Assembly: GCA_024690205.1 (NCBI GenBank)
Contig: JAILCX010000069.1
Coordinates: forward strand, 1 to 64,000
Source of the DNA: Lachnospiraceae bacterium
GTDB taxonomy: Bacteria > Bacillota > Clostridia > Lachnospirales > Lachnospiraceae
Length of the DNA stretch: 64,000 bases
Reading direction: 5' to 3'
Positions 38,256 to 48,295 of the stretch are shown here, piece by piece. The notes under the pieces are model-generated. The model saw only the letters and a list, made by a program, of their open reading frames with translations. It was not told where the DNA came from and searched no databases. Numbering within the stretch: the stretch's first letter is position 1; each line of letters begins with the position of its first letter. The position numbers and the translations under genes are program-made.

Positions 38256-39913
38256 TATCGGTCGCTCTGATATGGATCTGCATGATAATAACAGGGTATG
38301 CCCTCGGACGGGCATTCCTAAGGTTTATGGGAAAGGGGAAGCCATATAGGATAAGCGGCTTTTCCGATATTCTCATGGCGGGTATCTGTGTGCTCACGGT
38401 ATACGCACAGCTGTTCAGCCTGTTTTATCGGGTTTCGGCGCTTTGCACGGCACTGCTTGCCGCATTATCACTCGTTTCGTTATATATATGCAGAAACGAA
38501 ATAAAGGATGACATATCATCTTTTCATAAACTTGGCGTACTAAAAATGATCGGAATGGCACTGCTGTTCCTTTTGTTTGCATATGGGACATCATACGGAT
38601 ACATGCACTATGATTCGGATCTTTATCATGCGCAGAGTATCAGATGGATAGAAGAATACGGTGTTATAAAGGGACTTGGAAACCTTCATACCAGACTGGC
38701 ATATAACAGCTCGGCATTTGCCCTGAGTGCACTTTTTAGCTTTGCATTCCTTGGCAGGGGGTCATTCCACGTATGTCAGGGACTTATAGCCCTGCTGGTT
38801 GCATCAAAGAGCATAAGCGTCTTTTCGAAGGATTCGTTTAAGAACCCCTCATTCGGGATGCTCCCGAGGATCGTTGCGATCTACTATATATGCAACATAT
38901 TTGATGAAATGGTATCGCCGGCATCCGATTATTTTGTGGTGCTTACCGTACTTTACACGGTCATATGTTATTCAGACCTTTGCGATAAAAAGGTAAAAGA
39001 TCCTTATCCTTATGCATTGTTAAGCCTGCTTTGCATTATCATCGTAAGCATTAAGATCTCGGCAGCACTCATTACGCTTATAGTTGTTTATCCTGCGTAC
39101 CTTCTGATAAAGGAAAAGGATGTTCCCGGGATCATAAAATACATACTTACTGGTATAGCAGCGCTCATACCTTACTTTGCACGAAATATCCTTCTTTCGG
39201 GATATCTTGTTTATCCGGTGCCTTCAATAGATCTTTTTGATCTTGATTATAAGATACCGAAAGGGCTTGCGGAATATGATTCCATTGAGATACAGGTCTT
39301 CGGAAGAGGCCACAGCGATGTAACAAGATACAAAGAACCTCTGGAAGACTGGATCTTTGACTGGTTTTTTGATCTTGGGATCGTGGACAGAGCATCATTT
39401 TTGCTTGGCATCGTGTCCCTTGCGGTTTTAGTCATTGTTATCGCCGCAGCCGTTATAAAGAAAAGGAATGAAAACCTTGCGGAACTGGTTCTTATCGCAT
39501 CGATAGATATAAGTTTTGCGTTTTTTGTGGTTACTTCACCTAACATCAGATACTGCTGCGTTTTCCTTTATCTTGCACCGGTACTGACTTTGGGTTTTGT
39601 ATATTTTAAGATCGTCTCATCCCAAGATCGTGCGATGATCTACAGGGTCGCCCTATGTGCGTTTGCCCTTTACAGATCCGTGACTTTTGCTTTTGAGACC
39701 GCAAGATCCGCAACCGGAGAGTATCTGGTCTGCCAGCAGGATTACGGACAGTATGAAATGATATCCTACGATCTTCACGGAGTCACGTTTTATTTCCCTG
39801 AACACGGGGACAGGACAGGATATGATCCTTTTCCCGCTGCTCCCTTAAAGGCAGAAGACATATTCAGGGGAGATGACATCCGGGACGGATTTAAAGATGT
39901 TACACATAATTAA
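38252..39913 (+). CDS. large polytopic membrane protein, glycosyltransferase- or polymerase-like
   Basis: A 553-residue integral membrane protein with about 12-13 helices. The first long loop has acidic and His residues ([16 protein letters not shown]), similar to the early extracytoplasmic loop of GT-C-type lipid-sugar-dependent transferases and the LIC_10190-like group. It is inserted between gmd and fcl and overlaps gmd by four bases, so it probably handles a lipid-linked fucose or related sugar at the outer face. It could also be a second polymerase. Confidence 0.75.
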   Translation: MISVALIWICMIITGYALGRAFLRFMGKGKPYRISGFSDILMAGICVLTVYAQLFSLFYRVSALCTALLAALSLVSLYICRNEIKDDISSFHKLGVLKMIGMALLFLLFAYGTSYGYMHYDSDLYHAQSIRWIEEYGVIKGLGNLHTRLAYNSSAFALSALFSFAFLGRGSFHVCQGLIALLVASKSISVFSKDSFKNPSFGMLPRIVAIYYICNIFDEMVSPASDYFVVLTVLYTVICYSDLCDKKVKDPYPYALLSLLCIIIVSIKISAALITLIVVYPAYLLIKEKDVPGIIKYILTGIAALIPYFARNILLSGYLVYPVPSIDLFDLDYKIPKGLAEYDSIEIQVFGRGHSDVTRYKEPLEDWIFDWFFDLGIVDRASFLLGIVSLAVLVIVIAAAVIKKRNENLAELVLIASIDISFAFFVVTSPNIRYCCVFLYLAPVLTLGFVYFKIVSSQDRAMIYRVALCAFALYRSVTFAFETARSATGEYLVCQQDYGQYEMISYDLHGVTFYFPEHGDRTGYDPFPAAPLKAEDIFRGDDIRDGFKDVTHN

Positions 39914-39927
39914 CAGGAGAAAGAAAT

Positions 39928-40869
39928 ATGGAAAAGAATGACAAGATCTACGTTGCGGGACATCGCGGACTGGTTGGAAGCGCGATAGTACGTTCACTTC
40001 AAAGAAGCGGCTACACCAACATTATCGGAAGAACACATAAGGAACTTGACCTTACCGAGCAATCAGCGGTCAGAGAGTTTTTTGAAAAGGAAAGACCTGA
40101 CATTGTAGTGCTTGCGGCAGCCAAAGTGGGCGGAATAAACGCAAACAACACCGCACCTGCAGACTTTGCATATGAGAACATGCAGATCCAGTGCAATGTT
40201 ATCGAGTGCGCACACAAGTATAAGGTTAAAAAACTTCTTTTCCTCGGAAGTACGTGCATATATCCCAGGATGGCACCCCAACCCATACCCGAGAGTGCCC
40301 TTTTGACAGGCCCCTTGGAGGAGACGAACGAAGCATATGCCATCGCAAAGATCGCCGGACTTGAGATGTGCAAATTCTTTAAGAGACAGTACGGCGATAA
40401 TTTCATAAGCTGCATGCCGACCAACCTCTATGGACCTCACGATAACTATGATCTTTCGGGATCACATGTCATGCCCGCCATGATAAGAAAATTCCATGAT
40501 GCCAAAGTGAACGGAAAACCGAGCGTGGAGCTTTGGGGTACGGGTTCTCCCTTAAGAGAATTCCTCTATGTTGATGACATGGCTGATGCGTGCGTGTTCC
40601 TTCTTGAAAACTACGACGGAGAAGAGCATGTGAATATCGGAACCGGCAAGGAAGTTACGATAAAAGAACTTGCAATGACGGTAAAAGATACGGTGGGATA
40701 TGAAGGCGAGATCATCTGGAATAAAGATATGCCTGACGGAACTCCGAGAAAACTTACCAATGTTGATAAACTTCATGCCCTCGGATTCACACATAAAGTG
40801 GAACTTGAAGAGGGTGTTAAACTGGCATATGAATGGTTTAAGGAAAACGTTGATAACGCCAGATTATAA
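39928..40869 (+). CDS. fcl: GDP-L-fucose synthase
   Basis: A 313-residue epimerase/reductase that completes GDP-L-fucose synthesis after Gmd. The NADP motif is [10 protein letters not shown] (residues ~10-19), the catalytic YxxxK is YAIAK, and GSTCIYP and [11 protein letters not shown] are typical of Fcl/WcaG. RBS AGGAG precedes the ATG. Together with gmd it shows that the surface polymer probably carries fucose. Confidence 0.95.
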   Translation: MEKNDKIYVAGHRGLVGSAIVRSLQRSGYTNIIGRTHKELDLTEQSAVREFFEKERPDIVVLAAAKVGGINANNTAPADFAYENMQIQCNVIECAHKYKVKKLLFLGSTCIYPRMAPQPIPESALLTGPLEETNEAYAIAKIAGLEMCKFFKRQYGDNFISCMPTNLYGPHDNYDLSGSHVMPAMIRKFHDAKVNGKPSVELWGTGSPLREFLYVDDMADACVFLLENYDGEEHVNIGTGKEVTIKELAMTVKDTVGYEGEIIWNKDMPDGTPRKLTNVDKLHALGFTHKVELEEGVKLAYEWFKENVDNARL

Positions 40870-40893
40870 AAGATATTAAGGAGCAAAATACCG

Positions 40894-43182
40894 ATGATCA
40901 CACTTTATGATACAGGAGCTTATCTTGTAGAAGGAAAAGAACTGATAGCTGACGGACCAAAGGCGCTTGGTGAAATAGTATCAAAGACCGGTACCGGCAT
41001 TTCAAAAGAAGATGCCTGCCGTTCGACCATGGCATACGGGATCTTAAAAGATCATAATACATCCGGAAACATGGATAAGCTTAAGATCAGGTTCGATAAG
41101 CTGACATCACATGATATTACTTTCGTAGGGATAATACAGACTGCCAGGGCTTCGGGATTAGAGAAGTTTCCAATTCCCTATGTTCTTACCAACTGCCACA
41201 ATTCACTTTGCGCGGTCGGAGGAACCATAAATGAAGATGACCACATGTTTGGTCTAAGCTGTGCCAAAAGATACGGCGGAGTGTATGTTCCTCCTCACCA
41301 GGCAGTTATTCATCAGTTCGCAAGAGAAATGCTCTCCGGTGTCGGAAAGATGATACTCGGATCCGACTCTCACACAAGGTATGGAGCGTTAGGAACGATG
41401 GCTATGGGTGAAGGCGGTCCCGAGCTTGTTAAGCAGCTCCTTAACCAGACTTATGATATCAACATGCCCGGAGTTGTCGGCGTATATCTTAAAGGCAGCC
41501 CCCAAAAAGGGGTAGGTCCTCAGGACGTAGCGCTTGCGATCATAAAGGCAGTTTTCGAAAACGGGTACGTTAAGAATAAAGTAATGGAATTCGTAGGCCC
41601 CGGAGTTTCATCTTTAAGTGCCGATTTCAGAATAGGCGTAGATGTCATGACAACGGAGACAACATGTCTTTCTTCGATTTGGACGACGGATGAAAAGATA
41701 AAGGAGTTCTACGAGATACACAAGCGTCCTTCCGAATACAAGGAGCTTAAACCCGGAAAAGTCGCTTACTATGACGGTATGATCGTTGTCGATCTTGATA
41801 AGATAAGACCGATGATCGCAATGCCGTTCCATCCGAGCAACGGATATACGATAGAAGAGTTCAGGGATAATCTTTCGGATATCCTTGCAGACGTTGAGAA
41901 AAAAGCAGCGGTCTCACTTGAAGGAGCGGTTCCTTATTCACTTAAAGATAAGGTTCGTGACGGAAAGTTCTACGTAGACCAGGGAATAATCGCAGGATGT
42001 GCGGGCGGCGGTTTTGAAAACATCTGTGCAGCTGCTGATATCCTTAAGGGACAGTATATAGGTTCGGATGCGTTCACGCTGAGTGTATATCCTGCATCAA
42101 TGCCCATATACATGGAGCTTGTAAGGAACGGATGCGCTGCTACATTAATGGAAACGGGAGCTGTCATAAAGACGGCATTCTGCGGCCCCTGTTTCGGAGC
42201 CGGAGACACTCCCGCAAACAATGCATTCAGTATCCGTCATTCAACACGTAACTTTCCGAACAGGGAAGGCTCAAAGCTCCAGAACGGTCAGATCTCATCC
42301 GTTGCACTCATGGATGCAAGATCGATCGCAGCTACTGCAGCTAACAAAGGTGTCTTAACTCCTGCTACGGAGTTTGACGGAACCATCGGTGAGTACAAAT
42401 ATTTCTTTGATTCAAAAATCTATGAGAACAGGGTATTTGATTCGCACAATGTTGCCGATCCCAATGCCGAGATACACTTTGGACCTAACATCAAAGACTG
42501 GCCGAAAATGAATCCTCTTCCGGAGAACCTTTTCCTTAAGGTGGTATCTGAGATACATGATCCGGTTACGACGACGGATGAACTCATTCCTTCGGGAGAG
42601 ACTTCTTCATACAGATCAAATCCTCTTGGCCTTGCCGAATTTGCACTTTCAAGAAAAGATCCTCTTTATGTGGGACGTGCCAAAGAAGTAAGGGCTGCCG
42701 AGGAAGCATATTGTGAAGGTAAGGATCCGGCGGAGGCCCTTCCCGAGCTTAAGGATGTGATCGATACGGTAACTAAGGAATTCCCCGAAATTGGTAAAGA
42801 CAAGATGGGATTCGGTTCGGTCATCTTTGCGGTAAAACCCGGAGACGGCTCTGCAAGAGAGCAGGCTGCTTCCTGCCAGAAGGTGCTCGGAGGCTGGGCT
42901 AACATCGCCAATGAATATGCGACAAAGAGATACCGCTCTAATCTCATCAACTGGGGAATGCTTCCGTTTGTGATAAAAGAAGGAGAGCTTCCTTTTAAGA
43001 ACCTTGACCATTTATTCATAAAAGATATAAGAAAAGCGGTTGAAAACAAGGACGAGGTCATAACGGCTTATCTTGTTTCAAACGGTACGGTAAAGCCTTT
43101 TGAGATGACACTCGGGGAGCTTACCGATGAAGAAAGACTGATCATCCTTAAAGGATGTCTCATAAACTACAACAGAGTATAG
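40894..43182 (+). CDS. aconitase-family hydratase, divergent type
   Basis: A 762-residue four-domain aconitase-superfamily protein. The three cluster-binding cysteines are kept: C369 in AGCAGGG, C430 and C433 in FCGPCFG. The sequence around the first differs from the usual GSCTNS, and a C-terminal swivel domain is present (WGMLPF). It resembles the YbhJ-type hydratases of unassigned substrate rather than AcnA, LeuC or homoaconitase. It starts 24 bases after fcl with its own ribosome site (AAGGAG). Its place in a polysaccharide locus is unexplained. It may simply be the cell's only aconitase. Confidence 0.85.
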   Translation: MITLYDTGAYLVEGKELIADGPKALGEIVSKTGTGISKEDACRSTMAYGILKDHNTSGNMDKLKIRFDKLTSHDITFVGIIQTARASGLEKFPIPYVLTNCHNSLCAVGGTINEDDHMFGLSCAKRYGGVYVPPHQAVIHQFAREMLSGVGKMILGSDSHTRYGALGTMAMGEGGPELVKQLLNQTYDINMPGVVGVYLKGSPQKGVGPQDVALAIIKAVFENGYVKNKVMEFVGPGVSSLSADFRIGVDVMTTETTCLSSIWTTDEKIKEFYEIHKRPSEYKELKPGKVAYYDGMIVVDLDKIRPMIAMPFHPSNGYTIEEFRDNLSDILADVEKKAAVSLEGAVPYSLKDKVRDGKFYVDQGIIAGCAGGGFENICAAADILKGQYIGSDAFTLSVYPASMPIYMELVRNGCAATLMETGAVIKTAFCGPCFGAGDTPANNAFSIRHSTRNFPNREGSKLQNGQISSVALMDARSIAATAANKGVLTPATEFDGTIGEYKYFFDSKIYENRVFDSHNVADPNAEIHFGPNIKDWPKMNPLPENLFLKVVSEIHDPVTTTDELIPSGETSSYRSNPLGLAEFALSRKDPLYVGRAKEVRAAEEAYCEGKDPAEALPELKDVIDTVTKEFPEIGKDKMGFGSVIFAVKPGDGSAREQAASCQKVLGGWANIANEYATKRYRSNLINWGMLPFVIKEGELPFKNLDHLFIKDIRKAVENKDEVITAYLVSNGTVKPFEMTLGELTDEERLIILKGCLINYNRV

Positions 43183-43208
43183 CCCCAAAGAAAAACAGAC
43201 ATTAACTG

Positions 43209-43243
43209 TGGTATACTTGATACCATAAACCGGCAATCTGCCG
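43209..43243. promoter_or_regulatory. two dyads between the hydratase and the first glycosyltransferase
   Basis: TGGTAT-ACTTG-ATACCA (43209-43225) is a perfect 6-5-6 dyad that includes a TATACT -10-like box, and CGGCA-ATC-TGCCG (43231-43243) is a short GC-rich hairpin just before the ribosome site. There is no T-run. They may mark an internal promoter with an operator, or a processing site. Confidence 0.4.
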
Positions 43244-43261
43244 ATGATCGGAGACACAGGT

Positions 43262-44191
43262 ATGAAACTGCTGAGCGCAATAGTTCCGTGCTACAACGAA
43301 CAGGAGAATATCCGCGATTTCTACGACGAGTTCATGAAAAATGAGTCTGATTTTAAGTCTAGGGATCTTGAAGTTGAACTTATCTTTGTTGACGACGGTT
43401 CAACCGACCTGACGGTTAAGAACGTTAAGGAACTTGCAGAAAAAGACAACAGGATCCACCTTATTTCCTTTTCGAGGAATTTCGGGAAAGAAGCCGCTAT
43501 ACTTGCGGGATTAAGAAGATCCAAAGGTGATCTTACGGTCATAATGGATGCGGATCTTCAGGATCCGCCCGCTCTCCTTCCCCAAATGCTCGATCATATC
43601 GATGAAGGATATGACAGCGTTGCAACAAGGAGGGTAACAAGAAAGGGTGAACCTCTGATAAGAAGCTTCTTTGCAAGAAGGTTTTATTCCCTTATGCGAA
43701 GAATGTCAAAGACCGAGATCGTGGACGGCGCAAGAGATTACCGGCTGATGACCAGACAGGTTGTCGATGCGATACTTTCAATGCCGGAATACTGCAGATT
43801 TACCAAGGGTATTTTCGGATGGGTAGGATTTAACACCAAATGGATTGAATTTGAAAATGTGGAGCGCAGAAAAGGAGAGACTAAATGGTCTTTCGGAAAG
43901 CTGCTTGTTTATTCGATAGAGGGTATAACGTCGTTCAGTACGGCACCCTTAGGTCTTGCGGCGTTTATAGGACTCCTCTTTTGCCTGCTTGCTTTTGCGG
44001 CAATAATATTCGTATTCGTAAGAGCGTTTTTCTTCGGAGATCCCACTTCAGGATGGCCGTCACTTGTTTGTATAATACTGCTTGTTTCGGGAATACAGCT
44101 TTTCTGTATAGGAATAGTTGGAGAGTATCTTGCAAAAGCTTATCTTGAAGTAAAACAAAGACCTGTCTATCTCGTAAAAGAGGAGATTTAA
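43262..44191 (+). CDS. GT2 polyprenyl-phosphate glycosyltransferase, GtrB/DPM-like
   Basis: A 309-residue enzyme: GT-A catalytic domain (IVPCYNEQENI, DDGST, MDADLQDPP) followed by two C-terminal membrane helices (~235-265 and ~275-300). Members of this group move a sugar from a nucleotide donor to undecaprenyl phosphate at the inner face of the membrane. I chose the ATG at 43262, eight bases after GGAG, over one at 43244. Its lipid-linked sugar could be the donor for the GT-C-like protein at 38252. Confidence 0.9.
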   Translation: MKLLSAIVPCYNEQENIRDFYDEFMKNESDFKSRDLEVELIFVDDGSTDLTVKNVKELAEKDNRIHLISFSRNFGKEAAILAGLRRSKGDLTVIMDADLQDPPALLPQMLDHIDEGYDSVATRRVTRKGEPLIRSFFARRFYSLMRRMSKTEIVDGARDYRLMTRQVVDAILSMPEYCRFTKGIFGWVGFNTKWIEFENVERRKGETKWSFGKLLVYSIEGITSFSTAPLGLAAFIGLLFCLLAFAAIIFVFVRAFFFGDPTSGWPSLVCIILLVSGIQLFCIGIVGEYLAKAYLEVKQRPVYLVKEEI

Positions 44192-44947
44192 ATGCAGCTG
44201 GAAGGCATGGTAAGCATTGTAACTCCGGTCTATAATGTAGCCGGATATATCGAAGATACGATTCGATCCGTGCTGTCACAGACATATGCCGGTTGGGAAT
44301 GGATCCTTGTCGATGATCATTCGGGTGATGAAAGCACATCGATAATAGAAAAATATCTTTCAGATGAAAGGATCCGACTCATAAAGTTGGATAAAAACTC
44401 CGGTGCGGCCAACGCAAGGAACGAAGGCATAAGGCAGGCCCGTGGAAGATATCTTGCGTTTTTGGATGCCGATGACATATGGCTTCCCAAAAAACTTGAA
44501 AAACAGCTTGAATTCATAAAAGAAAAAGAAGCGGCTTTTACATATACTTCATATGAGTTCGGGGATGTGAATGCCGATCCGACAGGAAGGATCGTAAAGG
44601 TCCTGCCGGAGCTTAACTACCGCAAAGCTCTTTCAAGGACCATAGTTTTTACAACAACGGTACTGTTTGACCTTGACCTCATACCAAAAGACAAGGTCAT
44701 GATGAAAAGCATTCCTTCGGAAGATACCGCCACCTGGTGGAGGATCATGAGGGAAGGATATACGGCATACGGGCTTTTGGAGGTTCTTGCCATTTACCGT
44801 AGACCCGAAAGCTCACTTTCCTCAAACAAGGTAAATGCAATAAAGAGGATATGGAACCTCTACAGAAAAGAAGAAAACCTCGGGATCGTAAGCAGTGTAT
44901 TTTACTTTATATTCTGGGCACTACGTGCGACGATCAGGAGATTGTAG
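44192..44947 (+). CDS. GT2 family glycosyltransferase
   Basis: A 251-residue GT-A enzyme, complete at this size. Visible motifs are VTPVYNVAGYI (residues ~9-19), VDDHSGD, the metal-binding DADD in LDADDIW, and an acidic EDTATW in the acceptor half. The C-terminus is a short hydrophobic stretch. It abuts the preceding GT2 gene directly. The sugar it transfers cannot be told. Confidence 0.9.
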   Translation: MQLEGMVSIVTPVYNVAGYIEDTIRSVLSQTYAGWEWILVDDHSGDESTSIIEKYLSDERIRLIKLDKNSGAANARNEGIRQARGRYLAFLDADDIWLPKKLEKQLEFIKEKEAAFTYTSYEFGDVNADPTGRIVKVLPELNYRKALSRTIVFTTTVLFDLDLIPKDKVMMKSIPSEDTATWWRIMREGYTAYGLLEVLAIYRRPESSLSSNKVNAIKRIWNLYRKEENLGIVSSVFYFIFWALRATIRRL

Positions 44948-44954
44948 GTAATAA

Positions 44955-46361
44955 ATGAACAAACAACTTGCAGCCAAAAGAATGGTGATGCTGCTCCTTA
45001 ATTTCATAGGACTCGTACTCGAAACGAGTGTCTATGCCTATCTGTGGTTTAACGATTTTTACCCCAGTATCAACCACAGCAACAGGGGACTTAAGTTCTA
45101 CGTAAACGGACACATCCTTATAATCGCCATTTTTTTCATACTCCTTTATTTCTTCACGAGTACATACGGCGGTTTGAAAGTCGGATACTTAAAGCCGATG
45201 GATGTTATCATCTCGCAGATAGTGTCTGCAGTGATCGTGTGTGTTATAACCTATGCACAGCTGTCGCTCATGAACAACTGGCTTTTGCCCGTAAGAGAGT
45301 TTGTCCTGATGCTGCTTTGCCAGATTGTGATCATCATACTATGGACGCTTCTTTGCAACGTTATCTATCACAGGGTTTATCCGCCCAGACAGATATTGCT
45401 TGTTCACGGAGACAGACCTTTTGATGAAATCGTGGCTAAGTTTAATTCAAGGGCCGACAAGTTCAACATCGCAGAAACGATCCATATAAATACGGGTGTT
45501 GAAGCAATCTGTGAAAAGATTGAAAAAGAATATAAGACGGTACTCTTATGGGACCTTGATACATACAAAAGAAACAGACTGCTCAAATTCTGTTACTCAA
45601 GATCCGTCAGAGTATATCTGATGCCGAAGATCTCGGATGTACTTGTTAAGGGCTCGGATCCCGTGCATCTTTTTGACACACCGCTTCTTTTGGTCGGAGA
45701 ACATGCACTTACCGTAGAGCAAAGGGCGACAAAGAGATTCTTTGACATCATCCTTTCGACCGTCCTTATCGTTGTGACTTCGCCCATAATGCTGATCACA
45801 GCTATCATAATAAAACTCTATGACCGCGGTCCCGTGCTATACAAACAGATAAGATGTACGGACGGGGCAAGACAGTTTAAGATACTGAAATTCAGGAGCA
45901 TGAAGGTTGATGCCGAAAAGGACGGGGTTGCACGCCTTGCATCAAGAAATGATTCCAGGATCACTCCGATAGGAAAATTCATAAGAAGCGTAAGGATCGA
46001 TGAACTCCCCCAGCTTTTTAACATTTTTATCGGGGATATGTCATTTATAGGACCAAGGCCCGAACGTCCTGAGATCATAGAACAGTATGTTGCCAAAATG
46101 CCTGAGTTCGTATTCAGAATGAAGATGAAGGCCGGTCTGGCGGGATATGCGCAGGTATACGGAAAGTACAATACCACGCCTTATGACAAGCTGAAACTCG
46201 ACCTTACATATATAGAGAATTATTCGATCTGGCTCGATCTTAAGCTCATGCTTTTGACGCTTAAGATATTGATAAAGCCGGAAAGCACTGAGGGTGTTGA
46301 CAACTCTCAAACAACGGCGATGAAAGATCCTTCGGGAGAAAAGGAAAAAGATGATCAATAG
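44955..46361 (+). CDS. polyprenyl-phosphate sugar-1-phosphate transferase (WcaJ/CpsE-like)
   Basis: A 468-residue initiating enzyme that loads the first sugar-1-phosphate on undecaprenyl phosphate. The N-terminal part has four to five membrane helices, a cytosolic CoA-binding-like domain follows (~145-255), and the catalytic domain starts with KRFFDIILS at ~260. It contains GPVLYKQIR, KFRSM, DELPQLFNI and FIGPRPE, all typical of the family. Its presence implies block-wise (Wzx/Wzy) polymer assembly. It overlaps the next gene by 11 bases. Confidence 0.94.
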   Translation: MNKQLAAKRMVMLLLNFIGLVLETSVYAYLWFNDFYPSINHSNRGLKFYVNGHILIIAIFFILLYFFTSTYGGLKVGYLKPMDVIISQIVSAVIVCVITYAQLSLMNNWLLPVREFVLMLLCQIVIIILWTLLCNVIYHRVYPPRQILLVHGDRPFDEIVAKFNSRADKFNIAETIHINTGVEAICEKIEKEYKTVLLWDLDTYKRNRLLKFCYSRSVRVYLMPKISDVLVKGSDPVHLFDTPLLLVGEHALTVEQRATKRFFDIILSTVLIVVTSPIMLITAIIIKLYDRGPVLYKQIRCTDGARQFKILKFRSMKVDAEKDGVARLASRNDSRITPIGKFIRSVRIDELPQLFNIFIGDMSFIGPRPERPEIIEQYVAKMPEFVFRMKMKAGLAGYAQVYGKYNTTPYDKLKLDLTYIENYSIWLDLKLMLLTLKILIKPESTEGVDNSQTTAMKDPSGEKEKDDQ

Positions 46362-47490
46362 TGATTACCGCAGAGAAGGTCTGGATCTTAAGAGATTCGG
46401 TCTTTATCTGCAAAAAAGAGTCTGGATAATCATAGTTCTTACGGTTTTGGGCTTCGGAGTCGGGGCCCTTGCTTACCAGATGGTCCGCTCCATAAACATG
46501 CCGATAGAGTTTAAGGCTGTTTCAAAACTGTACATAAGTTTCAATACCGACGAGAACGGAGATGTTTACCAGTATTACAACGGTTATACATGGGATGAGC
46601 TTCTGGATTCGGATCCTATCATGGAATGCGTTATGGCATACCTCCCGGGATACAATTCAGCATCGGTCAGGGAAGCTACAAAGGCAGAGATACTGTCTGA
46701 TGTAAGACTCCTTACGGTAACGATCACCGGAAATACCGAGAAATTTGTCCGCGAGGTACAAGCTGCCGTGCAGAACGGCCTTACTTTATATGCTACGACC
46801 AGCGAAGAACTCCAGGCGATCTATACGATAAGGAGCATCTCCCCTGAAAGAATCTACTGGGAAGATAAGACCATGGTTTCCGCGATCACAGGAGCCATAG
46901 TATTCGGAATGGTATCACTTATAGCATTCCTTTTCGGATATGTGTTAAATGAAACCATCTGTGTTCAGTCGGATCTTGAAAAGAGGTTCCCCATGAAAGC
47001 CCTCGGGATCATGACAAGGAACCAGAAAGGTCTTCAGCCCTACAATCAGGAATTAAAGGCCAATCTTACATATCTTTGTGCCGAAAAGAAGACCGTCGTA
47101 TTTATTGATGTGGATGATCATGCAGAACTCAGAGCTGCAGATATTGAAAAGATCCTCAACTGGAAAGAGGGAGGACAGTTATCCGGAGACGGCCAGATAG
47201 GAGAACTTGTATGGCATGTTCGCTCCGAAGAGGAAGAGGATGACTGGTTTGCCGATGAAAGCGACAGGGAATGGAAGATATATCCCTTTAACGGATCTAA
47301 CCTTACCGATAAAGAATGTGAATTCATAAGAAGGATGGGCGGAGTTATACTGCTTATTCCCTTCAGCGTAAATAATGCTTCCAGAAAAACGGAGAGGATA
47401 CTTACTCTCCTTAAGAACCAGGACTGCAAAGTGATAGGTGCCGTGATCTCGGAAGCAGATGAAGAATACCTTAACAGATACTTTGCTTAA
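46351..47490 (+). CDS. Wzz-like polysaccharide co-polymerase with degenerate BY-kinase domain
   Basis: A 379-residue protein. Two membrane helices (~25-46 and ~175-200) flank an extracytoplasmic Wzz domain. After helix 2 comes a cytosolic domain of ~180 residues that follows the outline of a bacterial tyrosine kinase (ELKANLTYL before the expected P-loop, VILLIPF and VIGAVISEAD near the end), but at the place of Walker A there is VVFIDVDDHAELRA, with no GKS/T. No tyrosine-rich tail is present; it ends YLNRYFA. It probably controls chain length without ATP-driven phosphorylation. Confidence 0.8.
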   Translation: MINSDYRREGLDLKRFGLYLQKRVWIIIVLTVLGFGVGALAYQMVRSINMPIEFKAVSKLYISFNTDENGDVYQYYNGYTWDELLDSDPIMECVMAYLPGYNSASVREATKAEILSDVRLLTVTITGNTEKFVREVQAAVQNGLTLYATTSEELQAIYTIRSISPERIYWEDKTMVSAITGAIVFGMVSLIAFLFGYVLNETICVQSDLEKRFPMKALGIMTRNQKGLQPYNQELKANLTYLCAEKKTVVFIDVDDHAELRAADIEKILNWKEGGQLSGDGQIGELVWHVRSEEEEDDWFADESDREWKIYPFNGSNLTDKECEFIRRMGGVILLIPFSVNNASRKTERILTLLKNQDCKVIGAVISEADEEYLNRYFA

Positions 47491-47512
47491 TAGTCCGTAC
47501 ATTGGAGAAAAG

Positions 47513-48295
47513 ATGAGTTTCCAGGTTTTGATATCGGCTCTTAACGCTGATGAAAAAGAGCTTTTAAACGGAATGAAGATCCAAAGTGATGCTGTTTTGG
47601 TAAACCAGTGTGAAACTGACGGTGAAGACAGGATCGATATCGACGGTCATTCCGCTTTGATCATGCGCCGGAGTGACAGAGGCGTTGGATTGAGCCGGAA
47701 CACAGCGATGGATAATGCACAGGCAAAGATCTGTCTTTTTTCCGATGAAGATATAGAATATTACGACGGATACGAAGAAAAGGTACTTGCTGCTTTCAAG
47801 AGACATCCCGATGCATCGGTCATCACGTTTAACATGGATGTCGATGAAAGACGAAGAACATACATAAATGAAAAAGAGCGCAAAGTCGGATGGACAAATT
47901 ACGGAAGATATCCTGCATATGCGCTGGCAATATCATTAAGCGACATACGAAATAAGAATATAAGGTTTTCACATCTTTTCGGCGGAGGCGCAAAGTACAG
48001 TAACGGTGAAGATTCTCTGTTTTTACATGACTGCCTGAAAAACCGCCTTAAGATCTATGCCGTGACCGACTGTCTCGGAAAGGAAAAATACAGGGAGTCG
48101 ACCTGGTTTAAGGGATATACGGACAAGTTCTTTTTTGACAGGGGGGTCCTTTATCATTTCCTTTACGGAAAAGCAGCCCTGCTTCTGGGCCTTCGATTCT
48201 TATTATCAAACAAAAAGACGATGCTTAAAGATATTAGACTTTCAAAAGCGCTTTTGCTTTTGAAAAACGGTATAGTCGAAGGAAAGACATTATGA
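47513..48295 (+). CDS. GT-A-like glycosyltransferase family protein
   Basis: A 260-residue protein similar to the GT2-type genes found beside EpsG polymerases. VGLSRNTAM and the acidic FSDEDIEYYDG (in the place of the DxD motif) are recognisable, and GGGAKYSNGEDSLF fits the acceptor-site acidic pair. The nucleotide-binding N-terminus is short and atypical. The start is the ATG at 47513 with GGAG upstream, not the open frame from 47459 that overlaps the Wzz-like gene. It overlaps the polymerase gene by four bases. Confidence 0.8.
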   Translation: MSFQVLISALNADEKELLNGMKIQSDAVLVNQCETDGEDRIDIDGHSALIMRRSDRGVGLSRNTAMDNAQAKICLFSDEDIEYYDGYEEKVLAAFKRHPDASVITFNMDVDERRRTYINEKERKVGWTNYGRYPAYALAISLSDIRNKNIRFSHLFGGGAKYSNGEDSLFLHDCLKNRLKIYAVTDCLGKEKYRESTWFKGYTDKFFFDRGVLYHFLYGKAALLLGLRFLLSNKKTMLKDIRLSKALLLLKNGIVEGKTL

